Origin: Actinomycetota bacterium
GTDB taxonomy: Bacteria; Actinomycetota; Thermoleophilia; Gaiellales; Gaiellaceae
Assembly (NCBI GenBank): GCA_020029615.1
Contig: JAIBJO010000011.1
Span: 1-33,288, forward strand
Direction: 5' to 3'
Length of the DNA stretch: 33,288 nt
Part shown: one piece after another, positions 15,643 through 25,500 of the stretch
Position numbering within the stretch: position 1 is the first letter of the stretch
Layout: the number at the start of each line of letters is the position of its first letter
Notes under the pieces: generated by a model
Told to the model about the DNA's origin: nothing
The model's input: only the letters and a program-made list of their open reading frames with translations
The model's database searches: none
Position numbers and translations under genes: made by a program

Positions 15643-17118
15643 TCACAGCGCGGCCCAGATGACACGACGGATCTCAGAGGTGACTTCGTCGAGCGCCCTA
15701 TCCGTGTCCACGCGGCGTACGACGGCTCGGTCGAAGCGGAGGTTCGAGCTCCGCGCATGCCGCGACAGCAGGTAGCTCTCGGGCTCGAACTTGCCCCTGC
15801 GTCGGTTCCGCTCGAGCGCGACTTCCAGAGGCGCCGTCAGATAGACGACGAGGTCGGGTGGCGGGATGCGGCGATAGAACCGCGACTCGACAGCTGCGAG
15901 CCGGCGGCGCACCGATCCGGTCGGGGCCGGGGCATCGTCGTGGCTCAGCTGCGCGCCGTCCAGAGCTCCGCGCTCGACGGACGGGTAGCGGTCGGAGAGG
16001 ATGATCGAGCCCTTCGCTGCGCTCGCATGCGCGCGCGTGAGAAGCGCGTGGCGATCATGCGCGAGGAGGACGGCCCGAATACCGAAGAGGATGGGAAAGT
16101 GGCTTCCGGTCCTCGTCTCCGCGACGTCGGAAAGTGGCTTGGCCGTCACCCTCGTGGACCGCTGCTCGGGGAAGAGCGAGCGTAGCGCCGGGAGGAGCAG
16201 GTTGGGAACGACGGTCAGCAACGTGCTCGGTGGCTTTCCCGCATGCACGCGCCCAACCGTGAAGTGCGCACCGAGCCACTTCTCGGCGTCGGCGAGCAAG
16301 GTCGACTTGCCGGTCGCCTCGGGGCCGACGAAGGCGATGACCGCTCCCCCGCCGCCCGGGCTGACCCCCTTCCTCGATCCACGCGAGCGTTGGAGCGCCC
16401 TGGCGGAGAGCTCGGTCACCTCGGCGAGCCACGCGCGTGGGCGCCCGCTCCGCGCGTACGCGCGGAGCTCGGCACGCACTCGCCGGCCGAGGACGACTCG
16501 GCGGGCGAGCGATGCGGGCGTGACGAGCGCGTCGAGCGCTGCCCCGAAGAGCCCCGTGTCGAAGCCAGGAAGCCATACGGGAAGGAGAGCCTCGGCCTCG
16601 GCCCGGGCGTCGTCGGTGACGAGCCAGGCCGCTTCGCGCTGCACGTTCGACCACTGCCGCTCAAGAAGGAGGATCTCGGCCAGCGTGGTGTGCTTCAGCG
16701 ACATGCGCAGGACGAACACGATGACCTCCGCGCCTCTGGACGGCACGGCGACGATGCCCTCCCGGCCGACGTCTCGGAGCAGCATCTCCTCGAGCGGCAG
16801 GTGGTAGTTCTTCGCGAGGCTTCCGCCGGAGATGACCCGGTAGTACGAGTGAACGTGAACGAGCGCGCCGCTCGCGTCGTCGAGCGCATGGTGGTGTTCG
16901 ACCGACGGGAAGGGCGCGGAACCGTGCTCGACGGCCGGACGAAACGCGAGGTCCTGCAGGATCTGCCGGTACGACGCAGCGTCCTGCCGGTGGATCAGGA
17001 GATCGAGGTCCGTCTTGCCGTCGAGCGTCTCCGAGAGGATCCAGTTGCTCTTCCAGTGGCAGTAGCGGACGCCGGCGCCGTTCAGCCGCTCGAAGAGAGC
17101 CGAGACGGTCGCCAGCAC
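15643..17118 (-). CDS. nucleotidyltransferase-like / thymidylate kinase-like fusion protein
   Basis: The product has 491 residues from a GTG (17118) that shares its G with the upstream TAG stop. The N-terminal half looks like a nucleotidyltransferase-fold domain: GVRYCHWKSN (16-25), then GKTDLDLLIHR (34-44) with the D-x-D pair D38/D40, followed by conserved HVHSYYRVI (88-96) and KNYHLPLEE (103-111). The C-terminal half is a P-loop kinase: VIAFVGPEATGKSTLL (260-275), an LSDRYP motif (374-379) like that of thymidylate kinases, and a basic lid LERNRRRGKFEPES. It is a paralogue of the protein at 19792-21315. Substrates are unknown; the context (GT4 genes, other kinases, flippase) argues for a role in glycan precursor or glycan modification rather than dTMP metabolism. 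Confidence 0.85.
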   Translation of the reverse strand: MLATVSALFERLNGAGVRYCHWKSNWILSETLDGKTDLDLLIHRQDAASYRQILQDLAFRPAVEHGSAPFPSVEHHHALDDASGALVHVHSYYRVISGGSLAKNYHLPLEEMLLRDVGREGIVAVPSRGAEVIVFVLRMSLKHTTLAEILLLERQWSNVQREAAWLVTDDARAEAEALLPVWLPGFDTGLFGAALDALVTPASLARRVVLGRRVRAELRAYARSGRPRAWLAEVTELSARALQRSRGSRKGVSPGGGGAVIAFVGPEATGKSTLLADAEKWLGAHFTVGRVHAGKPPSTLLTVVPNLLLPALRSLFPEQRSTRVTAKPLSDVAETRTGSHFPILFGIRAVLLAHDRHALLTRAHASAAKGSIILSDRYPSVERGALDGAQLSHDDAPAPTGSVRRRLAAVESRFYRRIPPPDLVVYLTAPLEVALERNRRRGKFEPESYLLSRHARSSNLRFDRAVVRRVDTDRALDEVTSEIRRVIWAAL

Positions 17119-17909
17119 TAGCGCCGTGGCTCCACGACGGGCCGGTCGGATGCGGTCCCAGCGCCGAAGTGCGCCCGGTCGGCGCCCGTCGGCGGCAGAG
17201 GGCGCAGCTCCGATGCAAGCCCCGTGCTCAGGCGACGCAGGCTCTCGTGGTCGTCGTCGTTCTCGATCACCAGGACGCGGTCCCGAAGCGGATCGGAACC
17301 GGCCACGAGGTCGAATACGTCGACCGTGCGCCTGATGGTCCTCTCGACCTCGCTCGGAGCCTTCCCTATGTGCTGGCGCCGCCGATCCGGCCGGGCCGTC
17401 GCGCGGCTGACCAACGATGCGACGGACGCTCTGACGTAGACGATCCTGTCGGGACGGGGAACAAGCTCGGCGAACCGCTCCACGTCGGAGCGATCGAGCT
17501 CGACGTCCGTCAGCGCGAACAAATAAGCGCTCAGCACCGTGCCCTCGTCGGAGAGGACGATCCGATCGGCTGCGCGACTCCTCGCGAGCTCGTACATGCC
17601 GACCCGCCGAGCGATCCCGCGCATGCCGTTCAGCCGGTCGTACGTCGTCTGCGAATACCGGGCATGCATCCGTCGGGCGAACGCGAGGTAATCGCGCCGT
17701 CCCGAATAGGAGCGAAGGAGAAACGGCAGGCCGCAGACCTCCTGTACGACGTTCGCCGCGGTGGGATGGGTGATTCCGCGAAGTCCCGGCCGATCCAGGA
17801 GCAGGTCGGCCATCGCGACGGCCTGGCGGCCGAGGAGCCCGGGGTCGACCAGCATCTCGCTCAGCGTCGTCTTTCCGGCGCCGTCACAGCCGATGAACTC
17901 GACGATCAC
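17118..17909 (-). CDS. P-loop kinase (thymidylate kinase-like), stand-alone
   Basis: The product has 263 residues; its ATG overlaps the stop of the upstream glycosyltransferase gene by 4 nt (ATGA) and its TAG overlaps the next start. MIVEFIGCDGAGKTTLSEML places a Walker A (GCDGAGKTT, 7-15) at the extreme N-terminus, as in nucleoside monophosphate kinases. The counterpart of the DRY motif is IVLSDEGTVLSAYLFA (117-132), so the usual DR(Y) is replaced by DEG. PDRIVYVRA (153-161) and the following arginine-rich segment (TARPDRRRQHIGK) form the likely second strand and lid. The C-terminal 25 residues are polar and poorly structured. It probably phosphorylates a small molecule or sugar-linked substrate; true thymidylate kinase is unlikely given the altered motif and location. 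Confidence 0.82.
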   Translation of the reverse strand: MIVEFIGCDGAGKTTLSEMLVDPGLLGRQAVAMADLLLDRPGLRGITHPTAANVVQEVCGLPFLLRSYSGRRDYLAFARRMHARYSQTTYDRLNGMRGIARRVGMYELARSRAADRIVLSDEGTVLSAYLFALTDVELDRSDVERFAELVPRPDRIVYVRASVASLVSRATARPDRRRQHIGKAPSEVERTIRRTVDVFDLVAGSDPLRDRVLVIENDDDHESLRRLSTGLASELRPLPPTGADRAHFGAGTASDRPVVEPRR

Positions 17910-19030
17910 AGGATCTCCCGATAGACCTTCTCGTAGCCCGCGTGCATCGTGGGCAGCCCGAAGCGGCCGGAAACGATCTTCCGACCTTCCAGGCCGATGC
18001 TCCTCCGCTCCTCGGGCGGCATGCTTCGGAATCGCTCGATCTCCCGGGCGAACCCGGCGACGTCTCCGGTGCGGACGAACGGGACGAAGTCCGCACCGTC
18101 TGCGACCTCGTGATGGTACGGGATGTCGGACAGCACGACGGGACAGCCCGCTGCCATCGCCTCGATCACGGCCACCGGCAGGCCCTCGCCGTGAGACGCG
18201 CTGACGAAGAGGTCGGCCCGGGCGCAGCGGAGGAAGACGTCGTCACGGGGAACGAGCCCGGCCAGTGCGACGCGATCCCCGAGCCGGGACGAGTCGATCT
18301 CCCTCGCGAGCTCAGCCTCGAGGGCGCCTGCGCCGACGAACGTGAGCGTCGATCGATCGTCGTCGGCTCTCCGGAACGCCGAGAGCACCGTTACCGGATC
18401 CTTCACCTTCTCCAGCCGTCCGACGGAGAGGACGTCGAAGCTCGCATCGTCGCCCGGCCCTGCGTCGCCCACCGCCCGCTCGATCCGCTCGAGGTCGGCG
18501 GCGTTCTGCACGACCCGAGATCGCCGCCCGACGAGCCGCTTCCAGAGCGGTGGATAGCTGTCGTACGCCGCGTGGCCGCAGAAGACGACGCGCCGGAAGG
18601 TTGCGATGGCCGGAAGCATCAGCAGCTTGTTGCGCAGCTTGTAGTCGTAGTACGAGTCCTGGACCGTGTACACGAGCTTGCGGAAGAGGCGCCACCGCCT
18701 CGGGTGCACGGCGAGCCCGAACGTGAGCAGTGCCCCGGTGTGCGGGGCATGGGCGTGGATGACGTCGTAATGCTGGCCGTCGAGCGCGGCCCCGAGGGCA
18801 CGAAAGAAGCCGCGCAACGTGCCGTCGCCCGCGAAGACGGCGATCTCGTCCGGCCACTCGAGCTGAGGCCCGAAGTACGTGCAGATCGCGAGGTCCCGCT
18901 CGTGCATGAGCGGCAGGCAATGCTCGTTGTACTGCCCGTTCGTCTCGCCGAGGACGATGATCAGGTGCAGTATTCGGAGCCGGCGCTCGGCCCGTGCTCC
19001 GTCGCTCGCGTCAACTCCGGTCGCTCCCAC
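17906..19030 (-). CDS. GT4 family glycosyltransferase
   Basis: The product has 374 residues. The start is the GTG at 19030, with AGGAGG 9 nt upstream and only 1 nt after the stop of the upstream kinase; the longer frame to 19342 overlaps that kinase and is low-complexity. The N-terminal domain reads RILHLIIVLGETNGQYNEHCLPLM (19-42), then VIHAHAPHTGALLTFGLAV. The donor domain has LSVGRLEKVKDPVTVLSAF (201-219) and the E-x7-E motif in SHGEGLPVAVIEAMAAG (279-295; E282, E290). This is a GT-B retaining transferase. Its end overlaps the next kinase gene by 4 nt. Donor and acceptor sugars cannot be read from sequence. Confidence 0.93.
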   Translation of the reverse strand: MGATGVDASDGARAERRLRILHLIIVLGETNGQYNEHCLPLMHERDLAICTYFGPQLEWPDEIAVFAGDGTLRGFFRALGAALDGQHYDVIHAHAPHTGALLTFGLAVHPRRWRLFRKLVYTVQDSYYDYKLRNKLLMLPAIATFRRVVFCGHAAYDSYPPLWKRLVGRRSRVVQNAADLERIERAVGDAGPGDDASFDVLSVGRLEKVKDPVTVLSAFRRADDDRSTLTFVGAGALEAELAREIDSSRLGDRVALAGLVPRDDVFLRCARADLFVSASHGEGLPVAVIEAMAAGCPVVLSDIPYHHEVADGADFVPFVRTGDVAGFAREIERFRSMPPEERRSIGLEGRKIVSGRFGLPTMHAGYEKVYREIL

Positions 19031-19031
19031 G

Positions 19032-19778
19032 TCAGGCGTCCTCCTGCGCCGAGACTCGCTCCTGCGCCACGTGGCGGGAGCGTGAGGCTGGGGTCGGCTC
19101 CGCCGCTTCGCTCGGCCAGAGGGCCTCGGCGACGTCGGCCGCGATCTCGGCCGGCGGCATGGTAGCCGTGTCGTAGCGAAGGAGGAGCGGGCGCCCGAGG
19201 CTCTCGCACAGCGAGAGCACACGCGCGTACGAATCCCGATGCAGCTCGATGAGCTCGAGGCCCTCCTGGACAGGTACGCCCTTGGCGTCGTGGCGCTGCT
19301 TGCGCCCGTCGATCCTGGCCAGCAGGATCTCGTTCGGCGCATCGAGCAGGACGATCGCGTCGAGCTCGAGGGTCCAACGATCGACCATCCGTTGCAGCCA
19401 CGTCTCGAAGCGCGCGCCGCGCGTGAGCGGCTTCTTACCCCAGAGCAGCCGCGCCAGCGCGAACATCGGGCCCTGATCGAGAACGACGGCGCGGGTCGGG
19501 CCGGCGCTGTCCTCGCGCAGGAACCGATGCCACTCGGCCGCGTACAGGACGAACTTGACCTCGTCCCAGCTGAGCAGTGGACGATCGTGCACGCTCGCTA
19601 CGGCGAGTGGCAGGAGTCCCGGAAGCCCGTGCGCGACGTACCGCCAATGCGCCGGGTTCCTCGTGTGCAGCGAGTCCGCGACCTGGAAGTCATGGCCCGT
19701 TCGGAGCTCCCCGGTCAACGTCGACTTGCCCGAGCCCGCCACGCCGACGATCTCGAAGATCCGAGGCTTTCCACGCAT
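19032..19778 (-). CDS. P-loop kinase, stand-alone
   Basis: The product has 248 residues; its ATG at 19778 is 13 nt after the stop of the fusion gene upstream, with no strong Shine-Dalgarno. Walker A is IVGVAGSGKSTLTGEL (10-25). The second motif is AVVLDQGPMFALARLLWG (97-114), so DQGP takes the place of the DRY of thymidylate kinases, similar to the DEG in the other stand-alone kinase. LDAIVLLDAPNEILLARIDGRKQRHDAKG supplies the next strand and a basic lid. The C-terminus holds the Shine-Dalgarno of the following glycosyltransferase gene, so the two are coupled. It appears specific to such polysaccharide loci; the substrate is unknown. Confidence 0.82.
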   Translation of the reverse strand: MRGKPRIFEIVGVAGSGKSTLTGELRTGHDFQVADSLHTRNPAHWRYVAHGLPGLLPLAVASVHDRPLLSWDEVKFVLYAAEWHRFLREDSAGPTRAVVLDQGPMFALARLLWGKKPLTRGARFETWLQRMVDRWTLELDAIVLLDAPNEILLARIDGRKQRHDAKGVPVQEGLELIELHRDSYARVLSLCESLGRPLLLRYDTATMPPAEIAADVAEALWPSEAAEPTPASRSRHVAQERVSAQEDA

Positions 19779-19791
19779 CGCGGCCGGCGTC

Positions 19792-21315
19792 CTAGGTGAG
19801 CGTCGACCAGACGAGAGCCTTCAGCTCCCGCGCGACCGAATCCTCGGATTGACTCGCGTCCACCACGTGGGCTCGTGAGCCGCGCCAGTCGATGTTCCAG
19901 ACCTCGGCGCCTCGAGCACGAACACTGTCCGGGCGCTCCTCGGTCTTCCGGCGGACAGCGATCTCGGGATCGACGCGAAGGACGGCCAGCAGCTCGGGTG
20001 GAGCGATCGAGCGATGGTAGCGCTGCTCGACCTCGATCATGGCTCTCACGACGCGGTTGTCTGGGCCTTCGGCAGTCCTCGTCGCAATGAGCGGCGCCTC
20101 CATCGACCTGAGCCGCGGGTGCGGGTATCGGTCGCAGAGGACGAGCCCGCCGTCCGAGGCGAATCGGCGCGCGTGCCGATAGGCGTTGTGCCGGTCGCGA
20201 GCCGTGCAGACGAGCCACACGAGCGGCCGGTAGACCTCGACCTGGGACGCGAGCCGACGTGCCGGAGCAGCGCGGATCACCCGCGCGACAGCGTCGGCGC
20301 CGAAAGTGACGCCCTTCAGGGTCGCCCGCACGGTGAACGTGGTCGCCGACCAGCGCGGCTTCCCGAGATGGACGAGGCGCACGTCGAACTCGGGCCGCAG
20401 CCAGTCGTAGAGGGCAGCGAGCGCAGTCGACTTCCCCGATCCGTCGCCACCCATGATCCCGACCATCGCTCCGCCTCCCACGAGGCGATTCCGCGGCACG
20501 CCGTGCGTGCGGCGTCGCGCGGCGAGCGCAACTCTTCGCCCCACGCGCAAGGTGGCGTCGGCACGTCGCGAATAGCGGGCGTGAGGCTGAAGGCTCTCCT
20601 CGAGCCTGCGGCCCGTTCGTAGCCGGTGGCGCGTCGAACGGTCGGCACCCAGCACGGCCACACAGTCGGCGAACAGCTCCGCACCGACGTATGGGAGGTG
20701 CTCCTCGACAAGAGCGATTGCCCGCTCCGCGTCGACCCGCGCAGAGAGGTGCTCCTGCTCACTGCGTTCCGTGCGACTCGGCTGTGCCCGCCGGGCACGC
20801 ACGGCACACCACGCCAGCTCGTCCCACGTGCAGTACTTCAGCACCATGCGGATGACGAACACCACGTACTCGAGCTCGATCGACGGAAGCGGGAAGAGGC
20901 CGGTTCGCGTCGCTGACTCGAGGTATGTGTCCTCGATCGGCAGCCGGTAGTTCTTCGTGCGGTCGTCGCCGAGGACGAGCTGGTAGTGCGCGTGAACGTG
21001 CACGAGCCGGTCGGCGTCGGCGTCGTACCCGTAGAAGCTCTCGATTCCCGGGATGGACGGGCCCGGCTTGTAGGCACGTTTGAAGCCGAGACGCGAAAGA
21101 ACTTCGATGAACGGGCCGAGGTCGCCGCGGGCCACGAGGAGGTCGAGGTCGTTCTCGCCCGAGGCCGATCGGTCGATCGCTGCGTTGCTCTTCCAGTGGC
21201 AATACCGAACTCCGCTTTCCTCGAGGAGCTGAGCCAGGCTTCCGATCAGCCGCAGCGGCCGGTCGGGTTGCGAGACGGAGTGAAGCCCATCGGCGGCCAA
21301 CGCACGACTCATCAT
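19792..21315 (-). CDS. nucleotidyltransferase-like / thymidylate kinase-like fusion protein (paralogue)
   Basis: The product has 507 residues; the ATG at 21315 overlaps the upstream stop by 4 nt (ATGA), supporting it over the in-frame ATG at 21312. The N-terminal domain shows GVRYCHWKSN (35-44), then GENDLDLLVAR (53-63) with D56/D58, HVHAHYQLV (106-114) and KNYRLPIED (121-129). These match the paralogue at 15643-17118 in order and spacing. The kinase half has VGIMGGDGSGKSTALAAL (285-302) and LCDRYPHPRLRSME (393-406). The lid region near 450-480 contains RRKTEERPDSV. The two halves are joined by a 90-residue basic linker. Conservation of both halves, including the D-x-D and Walker A, suggests both are active. 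Reaction unknown. Confidence 0.86.
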   Translation of the reverse strand: MMSRALAADGLHSVSQPDRPLRLIGSLAQLLEESGVRYCHWKSNAAIDRSASGENDLDLLVARGDLGPFIEVLSRLGFKRAYKPGPSIPGIESFYGYDADADRLVHVHAHYQLVLGDDRTKNYRLPIEDTYLESATRTGLFPLPSIELEYVVFVIRMVLKYCTWDELAWCAVRARRAQPSRTERSEQEHLSARVDAERAIALVEEHLPYVGAELFADCVAVLGADRSTRHRLRTGRRLEESLQPHARYSRRADATLRVGRRVALAARRRTHGVPRNRLVGGGAMVGIMGGDGSGKSTALAALYDWLRPEFDVRLVHLGKPRWSATTFTVRATLKGVTFGADAVARVIRAAPARRLASQVEVYRPLVWLVCTARDRHNAYRHARRFASDGGLVLCDRYPHPRLRSMEAPLIATRTAEGPDNRVVRAMIEVEQRYHRSIAPPELLAVLRVDPEIAVRRKTEERPDSVRARGAEVWNIDWRGSRAHVVDASQSEDSVARELKALVWSTLT

Positions 21316-22496
21316 GTTCCCTCGACGTGAACCGGACGCGCCGAAGCGCGCACGCTCTGTCGCCTGAGCAGACCGTCGTACTCGCTCATGTAGGCATCGA
21401 GCATGCGCTGCAACGAGTAGCGCTCGCGCTGTACCAGCTGCCCTATCCGTCCCAGCTCCTGCCGGTGCTGCTCGTCGGCCGCCAGCGAGCGGATGGCCGC
21501 GGCCAGGCTCGCCGCGTCCTTCGGAGGGACGAGAACCGCCGCCTCGCCGTCGTTCGTCACCTCACGATTGCTTCCGATCGCGGTGGTGACGACCGGCTTC
21601 CCCGCGGCCATGGCTTCGAGAAGCGAGATCGAGAGGCCCTCCCACAGCGACGGCAGAACGACGAGATCGGACGCAGCCAGCAAGTCGCCGACGTCTGAAC
21701 GATGCCCGATCAGCGTGACCCTCTCCTCGAGGTCGAGGCTCGACACGAGCGCCTCGAGCTTGGCGCGGAGGGGCCCGCCGCCCGCAAGGACGATTTGCGG
21801 CGCGGGCTGGTCGTCGCGCAGGAGCGCCGCAGCACGAATCAGGTACTCGTACCCTTTCTGCTCCGCGAGCCTTCCCGTCGAGAGGATCACGAACGCGTCG
21901 CCGAGGCCGAGCTCCGCGCGGATATCAGCTCGCGACCGACGCGGCTTCGCACGATCGATCGGTACTCCGTTGGGGATCGACACGAGCTGATCCGGCCTGC
22001 CGACTCCCACCCGCAACGCCCAGTCGCGCTGGTGCTCGCTCACGGTCACGATCCTGTCGCACCAGCGGGCCGCGAGTCGCTCGGCAGCCACGTACGCCGC
22101 GGTGACGACGCGCCCGGTCTCCTCGTGGAAAGGGAACAGATGGACGGTGTGCATGACCGCCGGCGTCCCGGCCCTTCGCGCCGCCAGCGTGCCGACGATT
22201 CCCGGCTTCGTCGTGTGCGTGTGCACGATCGTGTACGGCGAGCGTGCGAGAAAACGGGTCAGACGCGCCAGCCCCCGAAGATCCCAAAGCGGTCTTATCG
22301 ACCTGCGGATCACGTCCAGGTCGACGAGGCCCATACCCTGGCTCCGGATCATCTCCTGGAAGTGCGGATCGGTTGCCAGGATGTCGACGTCGTAGCCCTG
22401 CTCCTGCGCCGCCCGCCCCAGCTCGAGCATGAGCACACAGTCCCCTCCGAACGGGGCCGATCCCTTGATCAGCAGCAGCTTTGGTCGTATCCCCAT
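21312..22496 (-). CDS. GT4 family glycosyltransferase
   Basis: The product has 394 residues; ATG at 22496 with AGGGG just upstream. The acceptor domain has PKLLLIKGSAPFGGDC near the start and YTIVHTHTTKPGIVGTLAARRAG (88-110), a hallmark of GT4 enzymes of exopolysaccharide pathways. The donor domain has LSTGRLAEQKGYEYLI (205-220), LAGGGPLRAKLE (237-248) and E-x7-E in SLWEGLSISLLEAMAAG (283-299; E286, E294). It is the first gene of the tightly packed six-gene run 15643-22496. The 47 nt separating it from the giant gene upstream contain no obvious terminator or promoter, so it may be read from within or through that gene. Sugar specificity unknown. Confidence 0.93.
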   Translation of the reverse strand: MGIRPKLLLIKGSAPFGGDCVLMLELGRAAQEQGYDVDILATDPHFQEMIRSQGMGLVDLDVIRRSIRPLWDLRGLARLTRFLARSPYTIVHTHTTKPGIVGTLAARRAGTPAVMHTVHLFPFHEETGRVVTAAYVAAERLAARWCDRIVTVSEHQRDWALRVGVGRPDQLVSIPNGVPIDRAKPRRSRADIRAELGLGDAFVILSTGRLAEQKGYEYLIRAAALLRDDQPAPQIVLAGGGPLRAKLEALVSSLDLEERVTLIGHRSDVGDLLAASDLVVLPSLWEGLSISLLEAMAAGKPVVTTAIGSNREVTNDGEAAVLVPPKDAASLAAAIRSLAADEQHRQELGRIGQLVQRERYSLQRMLDAYMSEYDGLLRRQSVRASARPVHVEGT

Positions 22497-22543
22497 GGTC
22501 CCCTGACGGTCGACCCGAAGATTCCTCTCACCGGGCCGGCCCC

Positions 22544-25500
22544 TTACGATAGATCGATGTCGGATACGTCGTTCGCCGCAAGGCCCAGCAGTGCTCCGTC
22601 GAAGTACACGGGCGACGTGTACGCGCCGGCCGTGGTGGCGCCGAGCGAGGAAGGCGTGAACACGAAGACGTCGTCGTCCTGCCCGCTGACGCCCGGTACG
22701 GAGAAGTTGCCGTAGGTCGAGAAGTAGAGCCTCCCGGTGGCGTCGACGGCCGACGCGTCGATGTCCTCGGCGGTCAGCGTCAGGCCGACGTCGGAGCCGT
22801 CGAAGTACAGGGAGAACGTGCCGGCGGTGGTCGCGCCGAGAGAGGTGGGGACGAACTCGAGCAGGTCCTCGTCCTCCGCTGTCACGCCGGCGACGCTGGC
22901 GGTGTTGATCGTCGAGACGAGGATGCGCCCGCTCGGAAGCAGCTCGACGGCGTCCAGATCCTCGCCCGCAGTCGTGAGCGCGACGTCGGAGCCGTCGAAG
23001 TAGAGCGTGAAGCTCCCCGCCGTGGTCGCGCCGAGCGAGGTTGCGGTGAAGCGCACGACGTCCGAGTCGTCGACCGTCCCCGAGATGCCCGGAACGGCGC
23101 CGGAGGCGTCGAAGGACAAGAGCAGGCTCGTCGGAGAAAGCCAGGCGAACGCGTCGATGCGGAAGCTCGTGAGACCGACGTCCGAACCGTCGAAGACGAG
23201 GCTCGTGCTCGTCCCGTCGAAGGAGAGCACGTCCTCGTTCTCCGCGGCGATTCCGCCCACCGTGGCCGCGTCGAGGAGCGCGAAGGAGAGCGGCGACCCC
23301 CCGTTGTCGGTGACGGTGACGGCGATCTCCTGCGTGTCGGCGAGACTGTCGTCCGAGGCGGAGACGACGACCTCGTAGACGTTGTCCGCCCCTACGTCCG
23401 TCGGCGCTTGGAAGTCGGGCGGCGTCACGAAACTGAGGACACCGCTGACCGGATCGATCGAGAATGCCGACTGATCGTCCCCGTCCGTGATCGAGTACAT
23501 GAGGGCCTGGTTGTCGCCGTCGGTTGCGTTCACGTCCGTGACGCCGGTCTGATTGTCCGGTCTCGAGAGCGCCGCCGTGGGGCCGCCACCGTCGGACGTG
23601 ATGACGGGCGCGAACTCGTTCACGTTGTGGACGGCTACTGCGATCGTCTGCGAGTCGGACCCGCCGTTGCCGTCCGAAACGGAGACGACGACCTCGTAGA
23701 CGTTGTTGCCGCCGCTGTCCGTGGGCGCCTCGAAGTCAGGGGCGCTCGAGAAGCTCAGGATGCCCGTGCCGGAGTCGATCGTGAAGGCCGGCGCGTCGGA
23801 CCCTCCCGTGATCGAGTAGCCGAGCACGTCGGGGTCGGGGTCGGGATCGTCAGCGTCGACGTCGGTGGCGAAGGTCTGCCCCTCGGCCGGTGAAGCGGAT
23901 GCAGTGGGGCCGCCGCCGCCGGATGTGATCTGCGGCGGGCTGTTCCCGCTCCCGCTGGCCCATTCGACGTGGAGCAGCGCCGCGCCGCTCGGGTTCTGGT
24001 TGTGCGCCACGGCGACCCGCTGGCCGCTGCCGGTGACGAGGAGGACGAGCGAGTTGCCGCTCGTCCAGCCCGGCCGGCTCACGACCTCCTGGATCACACC
24101 CGCAAGGTCAGAGCTCCGTTGAGCCAGGCCGGCGTCTCCGATCCCGACCCAGGCAGGCGGGGACCACGTCGTGGCGGCGGTCGTGGTCGCCCTCGTCGAG
24201 AGGTCGAAGGTCGTGGCTGCGAAGGTGGGCGCGCTGTCGGCCGCCTGGCCCTTGATCGTGAACGTCGACGGCACCGAGTGCGCCTCGTCGGCTTGGAGCT
24301 GGAGGTACGCGGTCGTGATGCTCGCGCCTGCCGGAACGGAGACCGCGTTGAAGCGCATGCCGACGACGAGCTTCGTGTCGTTCGTGTCGGTCATCAGGTC
24401 CAGGTCGTTGTCACCACGCTGAACCTGACCCGTTCCCGCTACCTCTTCGGCGTCGTCCGAGTTCGCGTTCACCCTCACGTCGATACTCAGGACGCCTCCC
24501 GAGCCCGAGAACGTGAGCGTGACGTCGTCGGCAGCAGAGTATTGACCGTCGCTCGCGGTCAATCGCACGACGTAGATGCCCGGGACGGAGACGCTCGCGG
24601 TCGTGTCGACAGCGCTCGCGTCCACGAACGTGATGCTGCTCGGCCCACTCACCTGCGTCCAGCTCGTCGACAGTGAGGGCGGCGCAGGATTGCCGTCGTC
24701 CGTGACGTCGCCGTCGAGGGACGCGCTCGCGGGCAGCGTGAGCTCCTCGTCGTCACCGGCGCTCACGACGGGAGGCGCGTTGGCCGGCGCGCTCGGCGTC
24801 GGCGCGCTCAGCTCGAAGAGTTTCCCGTCGACGGCGTCCGGATCGACGTTGTTGTCGACGCCTCGATCCACGATGTAGAAGCTCTTCGCTCCGGACCCGT
24901 CGCTCCGCGGTGCGTACGCGAGGCCCGCGTGCTTGAGCCCACCCGAGGCCGAGACGTCGATCGTGTCCACCAGGGAACCGCTCGTCGTCGTCTCCGCGAT
25001 GAGCGAGCTTTGACCGAGGACGAAGAGCGTACCGCTGACGGAGTTGAACTCGACGCTCTCGGGATCGACGATTCCGAAGCCGAGCACGTCGAAGTGGGCG
25101 ACGAGCGTGCCGTTCGTCTCGTACTCGTAGACCTCCCGGTTCACGCCGTCCGCGACGTAGAGCCGGCCGTTGAAGGTGTCGAAGGCGACCCCCTCGGGAT
25201 CCACGTTGTCGTTCCCGTTCGCGATGGTGCTGAACCACGTCCACGTGTCTCCCGCCGTGCCGAGGAGCCCGTCCGCTCCAGGGTTCACGTCGTACACCCG
25301 CTTGGCATCATCGTCCGAGACGTAGTAGTGGCCGTTCGACGGGTTGAACGCCATCCCCGCCGGCTCGTTCGTCATGGGAGCCACCGTCGGCGGGACGCTC
25401 GAGATGTTCGCCGCACGAACGACGCTGCCGCTCCTCGTCAGCTCCCAGACGTTCGCGCCCTCGAAGTGCTCGATGCCGTTGACGGTCTCCTCGATCTCGC

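Noticed and set aside
15643-17118. Calling the fusion proteins authentic thymidylate kinases (tmk)
   Set aside because: They carry an additional nucleotidyltransferase-like half, occur as two paralogues in a glycan locus, and are over twice the usual length; only the P-loop and DRYP motifs are shared.
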